The notes below the pieces were generated by a model that was given only the letters and a program-made list of their open reading frames with translations, was not told the origin of the DNA and ran no database searches. From the NCBI GenBank assembly GCA_902812455.1, contig CADDZH010000059.1, positions 1-32,042 on the forward strand: a stretch of 32,042 bases of DNA, given 5' to 3'. This DNA is from Chloroflexota bacterium. Lineage in GTDB: Bacteria; Chloroflexota; Ktedonobacteria; Ktedonobacterales; Ktedonobacteraceae. Of this stretch, positions 23,734-31,100 are shown one piece after another (position 1 is the first letter of the stretch; each line of letters opens with the position of its first letter). The position numbers and the translations under genes are program-made.

Positions 23734-24477
23734 ATGTATTACCCGAATAATAATAGCCCGTATGGCCGCAGCAGTGGTATGTTTGCCTCGCGCTATCAAT
23801 ACGAACCCTTACCTTACGGCTATCAAGGGGTACAGGCAGGAAGCCTTGTAGGCAAAGTCCTGGGATTGCTGGCGTTCTCTTTCCTGTTTGCCTTTATCGG
23901 TACCATTGTGGGGTCTTTCGTTGTCACCACCATGACAACGTACTGGATTGTGGCCTTAGCCGGTCTTGGCGTGCTCTTCGTGTTGAATTTTGCCATTCAG
24001 AAGGCCGGGCTTAACCTGTTTTTACTCTACCTGTTTACCTTCCTGGAAGGGATGGCCATCTCTCCTATCATTGGCTACTACCTGGCAACCACGCCTGCCA
24101 TTCTAGCTGAAGCTTTCTTAATCACGGCCATTACGTCCCTGGCGCTGGCCATCTATGCCTGGACAACGCATCGTGATTTTTCGCGCCTGGGCGACTACCT
24201 CTTCTTCGGCCTTATCCTTTTGATCGTCGCTGGCCTGGTGGGCCTCTTCTTTGGCGGCATCTTCCATACGGCTCTGTTTGTCCTGGTAATTTCCGTCATT
24301 GGCGTCGCCATCTTTTCCGGCTATGTCCTGTACTATGTGCAGCGCGCGAAATATATGGCCGATACTATGCCAAACGCCATCGGCATCACGGTTTCCCTGT
24401 TCATTACCATTCTCAACCTCTTCCTGTACATCTTGATGATCCTCTCCATCCTGCAGGGTGGCGGGCGCCGCCGCTAA
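23734..24477 (+). CDS. Bax inhibitor-1/YccA family membrane protein
   Basis: A 247-aa protein. A tyrosine- and asparagine-rich cytoplasmic N-terminus of about 45 residues is followed by seven closely spaced membrane helices. Family features are FLEGMAISPIIGYYL in the middle and the C-terminal SLFITILNLFLYILMIL. BI-1 proteins are pH-sensitive ion (Ca2+) leak channels or protease regulators; the bacterial role is unclear. The start is the ATG at 23734 after GTGAGGTG; a GTG at 23722 is in frame but overlaps this ribosome binding site. Confidence 0.92.
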   Translation: MYYPNNNSPYGRSSGMFASRYQYEPLPYGYQGVQAGSLVGKVLGLLAFSFLFAFIGTIVGSFVVTTMTTYWIVALAGLGVLFVLNFAIQKAGLNLFLLYLFTFLEGMAISPIIGYYLATTPAILAEAFLITAITSLALAIYAWTTHRDFSRLGDYLFFGLILLIVAGLVGLFFGGIFHTALFVLVISVIGVAIFSGYVLYYVQRAKYMADTMPNAIGITVSLFITILNLFLYILMILSILQGGGRRR

Positions 24478-24504
24478 CCCGGCTGGCTTTGAGATGCTGA
24501 TCGG

Positions 24505-24541
24505 CAGGAGCACTCTTGATGGGTGCTCCTGATTTTTTCTT
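24505..24541 (+). terminator. Rho-independent terminator of the Bax-inhibitor-1 gene
   Basis: A perfect 9-bp stem CAGGAGCAC (24505-24513) and GTGCTCCTG (24523-24531), with a 9-nt loop, is followed by ATTTTTTCTTTT. This is the clearest intrinsic terminator in the window. Confidence 0.88.
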
Positions 24542-24558
24542 TTCAAGGCATTTTCTCG

Positions 24559-24564
24559 TATAAT
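24559..24564 (+). promoter_or_regulatory. -10 box of the thioredoxin gene
   Basis: TATAAT at 24559-24564 follows the terminator of the previous gene by 18 bp. The -35 region is T-rich (TTTTCT) and weak. The predicted leader to the thioredoxin ATG is about 115 nt. Confidence 0.45.
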
Positions 24565-24687
24565 GTATAGTGGCGAAGGAATAAGAGCAGCAAGATGCTT
24601 GTTGTCTTGAGTAGAGCGCCATCTTTAGATGTAGAACTAGCTGGAGAAGACATACATATCTCTATCAGGAAAGTGAGTGAGGAACGA

Positions 24688-25038
24688 ATGGGAACGCATA
24701 CCAATCTGTTTCATGTAAACGATCAGGATTTCGAGTCGCAGGTGCTCAAATCTGCCGAGCCTGTTATTGTTGATTTCTGGGCTGCATGGTGTGGCCCTTG
24801 CCAGTTCATCGCCCCTTACTTTGAGGCGTTGAGCGATGAATACCAGGGCAAGATCAAGTTCGCGAAAGTCGATACCGACGAAAATCCGCGCACGCCTGGG
24901 CGCTATGGTATTCAAGGCATTCCCACCTTTATCATCTTTAGAGGTGGCCAGGAAGTTGCCCGCATAGTTGGCGCAGACCGCGGGCGTCTCAAGAAAGAGC
25001 TTGAGCGCGTGGTTGCCAGCAGCAACATTGCCTCATAG
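24688..25038 (+). CDS. trxA: Thioredoxin
   Basis: A 116-aa thioredoxin with the redox motif WCGPC in VDFWAAWCGPCQFIAPYFEALSDEY, KVDTDENPRTPGRYGIQGIPTFIIFRGG with the conserved cis-proline (IPT), and the terminal VGADRGRLKKELE. It reduces disulfides in cytoplasmic proteins. The ATG at 24688 is chosen because it gives the standard length and has GTGAGGAACGA upstream; the open frame extends back to 24595 without family similarity. It ends 11 bp before the convergent membrane-protein gene. Confidence 0.95.
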   Translation: MGTHTNLFHVNDQDFESQVLKSAEPVIVDFWAAWCGPCQFIAPYFEALSDEYQGKIKFAKVDTDENPRTPGRYGIQGIPTFIIFRGGQEVARIVGADRGRLKKELERVVASSNIAS

Positions 25039-25049
25039 GCCTGATCCCG

Positions 25050-26279
25050 TCACTGTTTGCTCCAATGCCAGATATCCCCAAAGACGGTGCCGAGATAGGC
25101 CATAACCGCTCCTACCAGCATCGCAGGAGGGAGCGAAACCAGCATATCGAGCGGCCCGGGCTTAAGCACCCAGCCTATGTCTGGCGGCATAGGGATGCTG
25201 GGAGCAAACGTGTTGAATGCATAGACGATTGCCGGCGGGATCACTACCGCCGGCACTGCTATAATGATGCCTAAAATCCATGCTCCTCGCAGTTCGCCAT
25301 TCTTCGACTTGCCTGAACGGCGCTGCCAGTGCACTGTGGCCTCAATAAGTAAAGCGCATAAGACTGTAAGGATTGGCAGCAGGGCAAGCGTGACATTGTA
25401 GATAGGGCTGCGGCCCACGCGGTAGATCAGTCCAAGCCTGTTCGCCATGAAACGTATAGCAAGCGCGACAAAAAGCTCGGTCAATGCTGACATGACCCAG
25501 AAAATCAGGGCTGTAATGGTGGTCGCGCCTTGTTTGCGGATACACAGGTAGGCACTTATGAGGCAGAGGCTGGTTGTCAGGGCAAGGATAAGCGGATATG
25601 TTAAGAGCTGGACTCTGCCGAGCGAAATGGAAGTGAAAGCTGTCAATGCAGGTGGAACCAGTTCCTGGTATCCTGCGAGGAGCACCATAATTCCCCACTC
25701 GGCAGCATTGAAGCCAAGAAAACGGCGCCTCGTATTTGCTTCCCGCTCGTATGCCGCTTCTGATGCAAAGGTATAAATAATTCCTAAGCCTACTGTAATC
25801 GCCCCAAAAACGCCCATGAGGTGGAAGGGAGACCATAAGGTGACATCGATGCCATACAACTGGTGCCAGTAATTATCCAGCGGTGCAGCTATGATGTCGT
25901 TGAGCGTGCCAAAGCCGAGGAGCACGAAGCCGAGGGGCGCATGGAAGTACCTGAGCACGCGAACCGTTGAAGCATCATCTACTCCCGGTCTCTTCTGGTA
26001 GTAGCGCCGCGTTTCTAGCAGCACAACAAATAAGGCGATGAGTCCTGTGCCGCCAACCGCGGTATACATCAAGATATGCGGGGGAATCCAGAATTGATCG
26101 CGCCCCAGGATATCGTGCCAGCGCCTATCCCAGCCCAGGCCAAGATCTCCTATCAGGACTAAGCAGAGCACAATCCAGGCAGCCGCCTGGCGGAAACTTC
26201 GTTCGGCGAGCTCGGGTCGTTCGGGTGCGGGCTTGAGAGCTAATCTTTTTGCTTTCGTTTGAGCAGTTAAACGTGCCAT
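25050..26279 (-). CDS. Multi-TM membrane protein with duplicated D-x2-WH motif
   Basis: A 409-aa protein with about nine or ten membrane helices; I do not recognise a named family. It contains two matching polar segments: D51-RRWH-DILGRDQFWIPPHILM and D135-NYWH-QLYGIDVTLWSPFHLM. Both show D-x2-W-H-x3-G-x-D, then W, P and H, as expected for metal- or heme-binding loops at the membrane surface, and a third DIWHW lies at the C-terminus. The ATG at 26279 has GGAAGG eight bases upstream. It is transcribed divergently from a YtkA/FixH-like gene, so a role in copper handling or oxidase assembly is possible but unproven. Confidence 0.75.
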   Translation of the reverse strand: MARLTAQTKAKRLALKPAPERPELAERSFRQAAAWIVLCLVLIGDLGLGWDRRWHDILGRDQFWIPPHILMYTAVGGTGLIALFVVLLETRRYYQKRPGVDDASTVRVLRYFHAPLGFVLLGFGTLNDIIAAPLDNYWHQLYGIDVTLWSPFHLMGVFGAITVGLGIIYTFASEAAYEREANTRRRFLGFNAAEWGIMVLLAGYQELVPPALTAFTSISLGRVQLLTYPLILALTTSLCLISAYLCIRKQGATTITALIFWVMSALTELFVALAIRFMANRLGLIYRVGRSPIYNVTLALLPILTVLCALLIEATVHWQRRSGKSKNGELRGAWILGIIIAVPAVVIPPAIVYAFNTFAPSIPMPPDIGWVLKPGPLDMLVSLPPAMLVGAVMAYLGTVFGDIWHWSKQ

Positions 26280-26327
26280 CAATAATACCTTCCTTTGCTA
26301 AGTCAAGAAAGCGGTTAGGGAATAGAG

Positions 26328-26394
26328 GTGCAGGGGGCGAAGCCCCCTGCCGGGGTTTGGGGACGCGGTCTGGCAGACCGTGTGCCGGGGACCC
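26328..26394 (+). repeat. Dispersed repeat R2, copy 2
   Basis: It contains the same 35-bp R2 core as 3938-3980 (30 of 35 identical), starting GTGCAGGGGGCGAAGCCCCC, then a second hairpin CGGTC-TGGCA-GACCG. It lies between divergent genes, in the 363-bp gene-free stretch 26280-26642 that also holds the TnpB remnant. Confidence 0.75.
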
Positions 26395-26498
26395 AACTTT
26401 TCTTTTTCCCTAAAAGGTTAGCGGCTATGTACCAGGTTTATCAGACCGCGCCGTAAGACCCCGGCATTCATGCCTGTGGAGAGCAGGCGCGTTCCTTG

Positions 26499-26528
26499 TT
26501 GACATTGTACAGGAATGTATGCTATATC
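26499..26528 (+). promoter_or_regulatory. Promoter left from the TnpB gene, upstream of the YtkA-like gene
   Basis: TTGACA (26499-26504), 18 bp, then TATATC (26523-26528), with TG one base before the -10 (TGCTATATC). It precedes the TnpB start codon remnant at 26536 and is the only convincing promoter for the gene at 26643. Confidence 0.5.
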
Positions 26529-26535
26529 GTAAAGC

Positions 26536-26639
26536 ATGAACCAGAAGAGAGCCTACAAGTACCGCTTCCAAGCGAGGAACAAAAGCGTATCCTGGTGCAA
26601 ACCTTTGGCTGTTGCCGCTATGTGAAAGTACGGAGCTAG
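26536..26639 (+). pseudogene. N-terminal remnant of an IS200/IS605-type TnpB
   Basis: From ATG 26536 the sequence reads MNQKRAYKYRF; after a shift of frame at 26568-26571 it continues SEEQKRILVQTFGCCRYV. Together these match the conserved N-terminus of TnpB proteins (MxQKRAYKYRFYPTEEQKRIL..TFGCCRYV). Loss of about four bases, coding the expected Tyr-Pro, explains the frameshift. Homology ends near 26624; the rest of the transposon-encoded nuclease and its ends are gone. It was too short to appear as an intact gene. Confidence 0.8.
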
Positions 26640-26642
26640 CGG

Positions 26643-27170
26643 ATGCGCAATCGAAAAATCGTATATTGCCTTTTATTGCTGTTTCTTCTGCTGGCGTTTA
26701 CTGCTGCCGGCGCCTCTCCATTGGAGACCCAGACTGCGCGTGTTGGCCCTTACCAGTTGTTGCTAAATTTTTATAGCCTGCCGCGCGTTGGACAACAACT
26801 CAACCTGACCATGGGGCCGCAAACTCGCGCTATACGCCTGCAATTTGAGCAGGTATTGCTCGAACCTGCTGCCGGCACCGATGCCAATGTTGTGCGTGTT
26901 GCGGTCAGCCCTACAAGTGATACACCCGGCTTCTATAACATCAACGTCACACCGCCTGTGCGCGGCAAGTGGCTTCTTCATTTGACAGTAAGCGGCCCCG
27001 AAGGCTCCTTTACCGGTGACATCCCTCTGAACGTGCAGGGACCGCCTGCCATTCCAACCTGGCTGGGCTGGCTTATCGGCATGATCCCCCTTCCATTTCT
27101 TATAGCTTTTATCTGGTCGCAGGTTCGTCGTCGCAAAAGATACAGCACACGATTACGCACAGTGCAGTGA
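26643..27170 (+). CDS. Membrane-anchored YtkA/FixH-like protein
   Basis: A 175-aa exported protein. A signal peptide (about 1-24, ending AAGA-SP) is followed by an Ig-like domain (about 30-130) with VGPYQLLLNFYSLPRVGQQLNLTM, GFYNINVTPPVRGKWLLHLTVSG and FTGDIPLNVQG, and a C-terminal membrane helix (about 136-155) with a basic tail. This is the pattern of YtkA/FixH/CopC-like domains linked to copper handling and oxidase assembly. GGAG lies seven bases upstream of ATG. The gene starts 4 bp after the TnpB remnant and appears to use that element's promoter. It is divergent from the D-x2-WH membrane protein, whose role may be related. Confidence 0.7.
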   Translation: MRNRKIVYCLLLLFLLLAFTAAGASPLETQTARVGPYQLLLNFYSLPRVGQQLNLTMGPQTRAIRLQFEQVLLEPAAGTDANVVRVAVSPTSDTPGFYNINVTPPVRGKWLLHLTVSGPEGSFTGDIPLNVQGPPAIPTWLGWLIGMIPLPFLIAFIWSQVRRRKRYSTRLRTVQ

Positions 27171-27236
27171 ATCCCTTAACGCTTGTTTTGCCAATCAGAT
27201 AATAATACTGTTGTCTGCACATAAGGAGAACCGTTT

Positions 27237-27977
27237 ATGCCAACGTTAGAACGCTCAAATCCGCTTCCACTCTATTACCAGCTCAAGGAGGCGATCAAGC
27301 AGCAAATCCAGTCCGGTCATCTTGCGCCTCATACGCCCATTCCTTCTGAGCCTGAGCTGGTTGCAAGCTATCACGTCAGCCGGGCTACCGTCCGGCAAGC
27401 CCTTTCTGAGCTTGTCCACGAGGGATTGCTCTACCGGCAGCATGGGAAAGGCACCTTTGTAGGCGAGCCGCGCGTTCGCCAGCATGTTGGTGAGCTAAGC
27501 AGCTTGACCCAGGAATTGCGCAAGCGTGGGAAGCGCGCAGGGGGATCATTACTTGCCTGCGAACTGGTGCGTGGTTCTCCGGTGGTGCGCGAGCAGTTGC
27601 GCCTGGCAGATACTGAGCAGGCTATTCGTATCGAACGCCTTCGCAAGGCCGATGATGTTCCCATAGCGCACGAGGTTGCCTATTTGCCTTATCCGCGCGC
27701 TGCAGGCGTTTACGAGCGAGCGGAAGAGCTTGTTGACGGCTCTCTGTATAGTCTCATGGCCGCTGAAGGACTCGATCCGTATATTGTCGAGCAGGCATTG
27801 GAGGCAGAGCGTGCCGGAGCTTCTATAGCCGAACTTTTGCATATAGAACCGGGTGATGCAGGCCTGCGCCTCCTCTGTACTACCTTTGACCAGACCGGTT
27901 CTCCTGTCGCTTATTCTGAATCTTTTTTCCCTGCGGGACGGTACGATCTTCACGTCACGTTGCGAATAGCGCGATAA
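27237..27977 (+). CDS. GntR family (HutC/UTRA-type) transcriptional regulator
   Basis: A 246-aa regulator. The N-terminal winged helix is PLYYQLKEAIKQQI and PSEPELVASYHVSRATVRQALSELVHEGLLYRQHGKGTFV. The C-terminal UTRA effector domain (about 85-245) includes RIERLRKADDVPIAHEVAYLP and the terminal SFFPAGRYDLHVTLRI. UTRA regulators respond to small sugars, amino acids or phosphonates; the target genes are not evident. AAGGAGAACCGTTT precedes the ATG. The last two codons and the stop lie within the inverted-repeat end of the element at 27968. Confidence 0.93.
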   Translation: MPTLERSNPLPLYYQLKEAIKQQIQSGHLAPHTPIPSEPELVASYHVSRATVRQALSELVHEGLLYRQHGKGTFVGEPRVRQHVGELSSLTQELRKRGKRAGGSLLACELVRGSPVVREQLRLADTEQAIRIERLRKADDVPIAHEVAYLPYPRAAGVYERAEELVDGSLYSLMAAEGLDPYIVEQALEAERAGASIAELLHIEPGDAGLRLLCTTFDQTGSPVAYSESFFPAGRYDLHVTLRIAR

Positions 27978-28128
27978 TGAACTTTTACAAACAAGATCGG
28001 CAAAATCAATCCATACCATGTCATGTTAAGCGAAGCGAAACATCCGCTGCCGATCGACGGAGATCCTTCGCTGCGCTCAGGATGACAAATCATTACCGAT
28101 TTTGTTCGGTAAAGTTCATTATCGCGCT
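27968..28128. mobile_element. 161-bp MITE-like inverted-repeat element between convergent genes
   Basis: Perfect 18-bp terminal inverted repeats AGCGCGATAATGAACTTT (27968-27985) and its complement (28111-28128) enclose a second imperfect pair of 26-bp arms (28019-28044 and 28062-28087, 20 of 26 matched). The whole unit can fold into one hairpin. It has no coding capacity. The left end contains the last codons and stop of the GntR gene; the right end touches the stop codon of the CHAT gene. The outer arms resemble the ends of the element at 14898. Confidence 0.75.
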
Positions 28129-31100
28129 CTATGCGAGGCCGTGCTGTTTAGAGAGGGCGGTATAGGCTTCTTCGAGGTGATGCTCGGCGACGAGGGCATC
28201 GACGCTGTCCTGCAAACGCTGGCGAGCCTCGTGATCGAAGCGCTGGTCAAGGGCCAGGGCCTGAATCCAGAAGTCGAGGGCATCGTAGTAGCGCTCCTGT
28301 GCCTGCCTGAGGAGTCCCAGGCGGCGCAGCACGGCCCGGCGTTCAGCAGGAGTATCCAGGTCACCGGCAATATCAAGGGCATCATGATAGTAGCGCTCGG
28401 CCTCGGAGAAGCGATGAAGGGCGCGGAAGATATCTCCTAAGCCGCGCAGGGCACGCCCCTCGATTTGCCGGGCGCCCTGCTCCTGTGCAATGCTCAGGGC
28501 TTGCTCATAGTATTCCTTGGCGGCCAGGTATTCGCTCTCATCGAAAGAAATAGCGCCCAGCGAGTTCATCACTCTGGCCTGGTCTACGCGGTCACCTAAG
28601 GCGCTGAATACAGCCTGGGCTTGTTCATAGTAGCCACGAGCATCCCCATACTTGTGACGTTTGCGGGCGATATCTCCCATGACGCGCAAAGCCCAGCCCT
28701 CGCCCCGGCGAACACCATGCTCTCGGAAGATGGCGAGAGCTTCGCTACAGAGCTGCTCTGCTTTCTCATAGTTGCCTTGATCGCTATAGACAATGCCCTG
28801 ATCGGCAAACACCCAGGCCTGGCCGATGCGCAAACCCAGCGTGTTGAAAATGCGAAGCGCTTCGTCGTAATCGGCCAGCGCCCTGGTATACTGCCCCTGC
28901 GCTTCGTAGACGGTGCCACGATCATGCAGCGCCCAGGCGCAGCCGTCATCCTGGTGATACTTGTGAAAGGTCGTCAGAGCCTCCTCCAGGTGGCCTTTAG
29001 CCTCGTAGTACAAGCCATGGCCCCGGCTGACTTCTCCCATCACCACCTGCATCCACGCTTCTCCGAGCGGATCGCCGGCTTCGCGAAAAAGCTGCATGGC
29101 CTCCTGCGCATATTGTCCTGCCTGCTTGAAATCGCCCTCTTCACGGAACAACATAGCCAATTCGTAGAGGGCCCAGCCAGCATCTTTGCGCTCGTTTTCT
29201 TCCTGAAGAAGGGCAAGGCTGCGAGTAAGACAGCCAACAGCTTCGGCATAGCGACCACACTGGCGCAGGATAGCGCCGAGGCAACATTGTATCTGCCCCT
29301 CACCGCTTTTGTCATTGAGGCGAGAGGCGTGGGCTTCAGCCTTGTTCAACATGTTGAGAAGGGCAGGAACATGGCCACGCCCATTTAAGGCCCAGGATGC
29401 CTGGACGGCGACACGCATCGCTTTTTGCAAATCCTGAGGCTCACCCGCGTTCTCCAGGTGTTCATAGACCGCAAACCATTCTTCAGTGGTTGGCTGCAGG
29501 TGGTTGAGGTAGTACTGTGCTACCACGCGATGCACGCGGCGGCGCTCTTCTACCGGCAGGTAGGAGAAGGCAAAATTGCGCACCTGCGGGTGAATCCTGT
29601 AGACGCGGCCATCGAAGTCGATAAACGAAGATTGTACCAGTTCATTGCGGGCGGCAGGCCAGCCATACACAAGCTCCAAGGGGGCAACATCTCCCAGATG
29701 GCGCTCCTCGTCCTCTTCAGGAGAAGACGAACCATTGATATCCAGGGGACGTTGCAAGCGTACAACGTCATTGAGGGAGCCAAGCGCCTCGGGCGCAACG
29801 AGCATGGCAATCTGCTCATGGCTAAAAGGGAGTTTGAAGGCGGAGAGATAGGAGAGTAAGAGGCGGGCCAGGGGAGAGAGGCGCCGGTAAGCGACTTCCA
29901 GTACAGCCCACATGCCGGGAAGCGTGCTATTGCGCAATTCATCGCACACTTCTTCCAGCGAGCGCGTTGCGGCTTCAGGAGTATAGATTCTCCCTCCGAT
30001 AGAGCGTGAGGTGCCAAAGATTAATTCTGCTCCCAGGGGATAGCCATCGAGCAGCGTGCAAATCTCACGCAGGATGGCCTGTCGCTCCGGGTTGTCGAGA
30101 TGAATGCGCTGGTCGAGGCCGCTATTTGAAGCAAGCTCGTCGAAGAGTTTGAGCAGGTCGCTATCGGCCATTTTGCTGACGGGATAGTCATACCAGTGAT
30201 AGGGGCTGCCTTCCGCCACGGCTACCACCGAAGGATCGGATCGCGAGGTGGCAAGAACAACCACACCTTGAGGAAGCGAGCGCAGAAAGTGATGCCATAA
30301 TTCTGACTGCGTGTGCTCCTGTACCTCCTCGAAGCTCTCAAGGAGCAGTAAACAGGGAAGCTGGCGGTTGACGCGAGCGCGGAAGGCTTGCAGCACCTGC
30401 TCTTTCAGATAATCCAGGCCATCGCGGTTGCTGGTTCTTGGCGTGAGGTGCAGAGCGTGAGCAATTTCTACGAGGGCTTCGCTGAAGTGCTTGCCTCCCT
30501 GCAACGAAACACCAATAATCCCGCCCGGAAATAAGCCACGGTTGCGCTGCACCGCCTCGATCGCCAGGGCGCTTTTCCCGATACCGGCCGGGCCGGTCAA
30601 GGCGATGTGATGTGTTCCCGGCTTGAGTTTGGAATGGCCATCTGGCTCTTCGCCGCGAGCAGCGGCAGCCAGCAGCTCGCTGAGATCGCGCAGTTCCTGT
30701 TCTCTGCCAATAAAGGTATCCGCACCGCTCAGGTGCGCCAGTGGATGATCGTGTTCTTCCGGCACATTTTTCAATGCCAGCAAGGGCACGGGATTTTCGT
30801 GCCCTTCACTGGCATGGCGGTAGAGGACGGGGATGAACCAGTCCTGGTGCTGGTGTTTGGGAAGCATAGCGTGCCGTGCACGGGACAGGGCTTCTTCCAG
30901 TGTACGCCCCTGGGCGAGAGCCTGATAAAAATGAAAGACAAAGGTCGGGCTGAGATCATCGTGGAGCGAAAAGGGCATGGCCACCACTGCTGGGATCTCG
31001 GAGGTGACCAGGGCTGTAGCCAGGGTGGCATCAAAGGCAATGCCTCGCTGGTGATGGGCGCCGTTTTCATATGAGATGGCAGCCGTTTCACAGGCAGAGA

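Noticed and set aside
28220..29301. 120-bp periodicity resembling a tandem DNA repeat or CRISPR-like array
   Set aside because: The period is the 40-residue TPR unit; nucleotide identity between units is low and there are no spacers.
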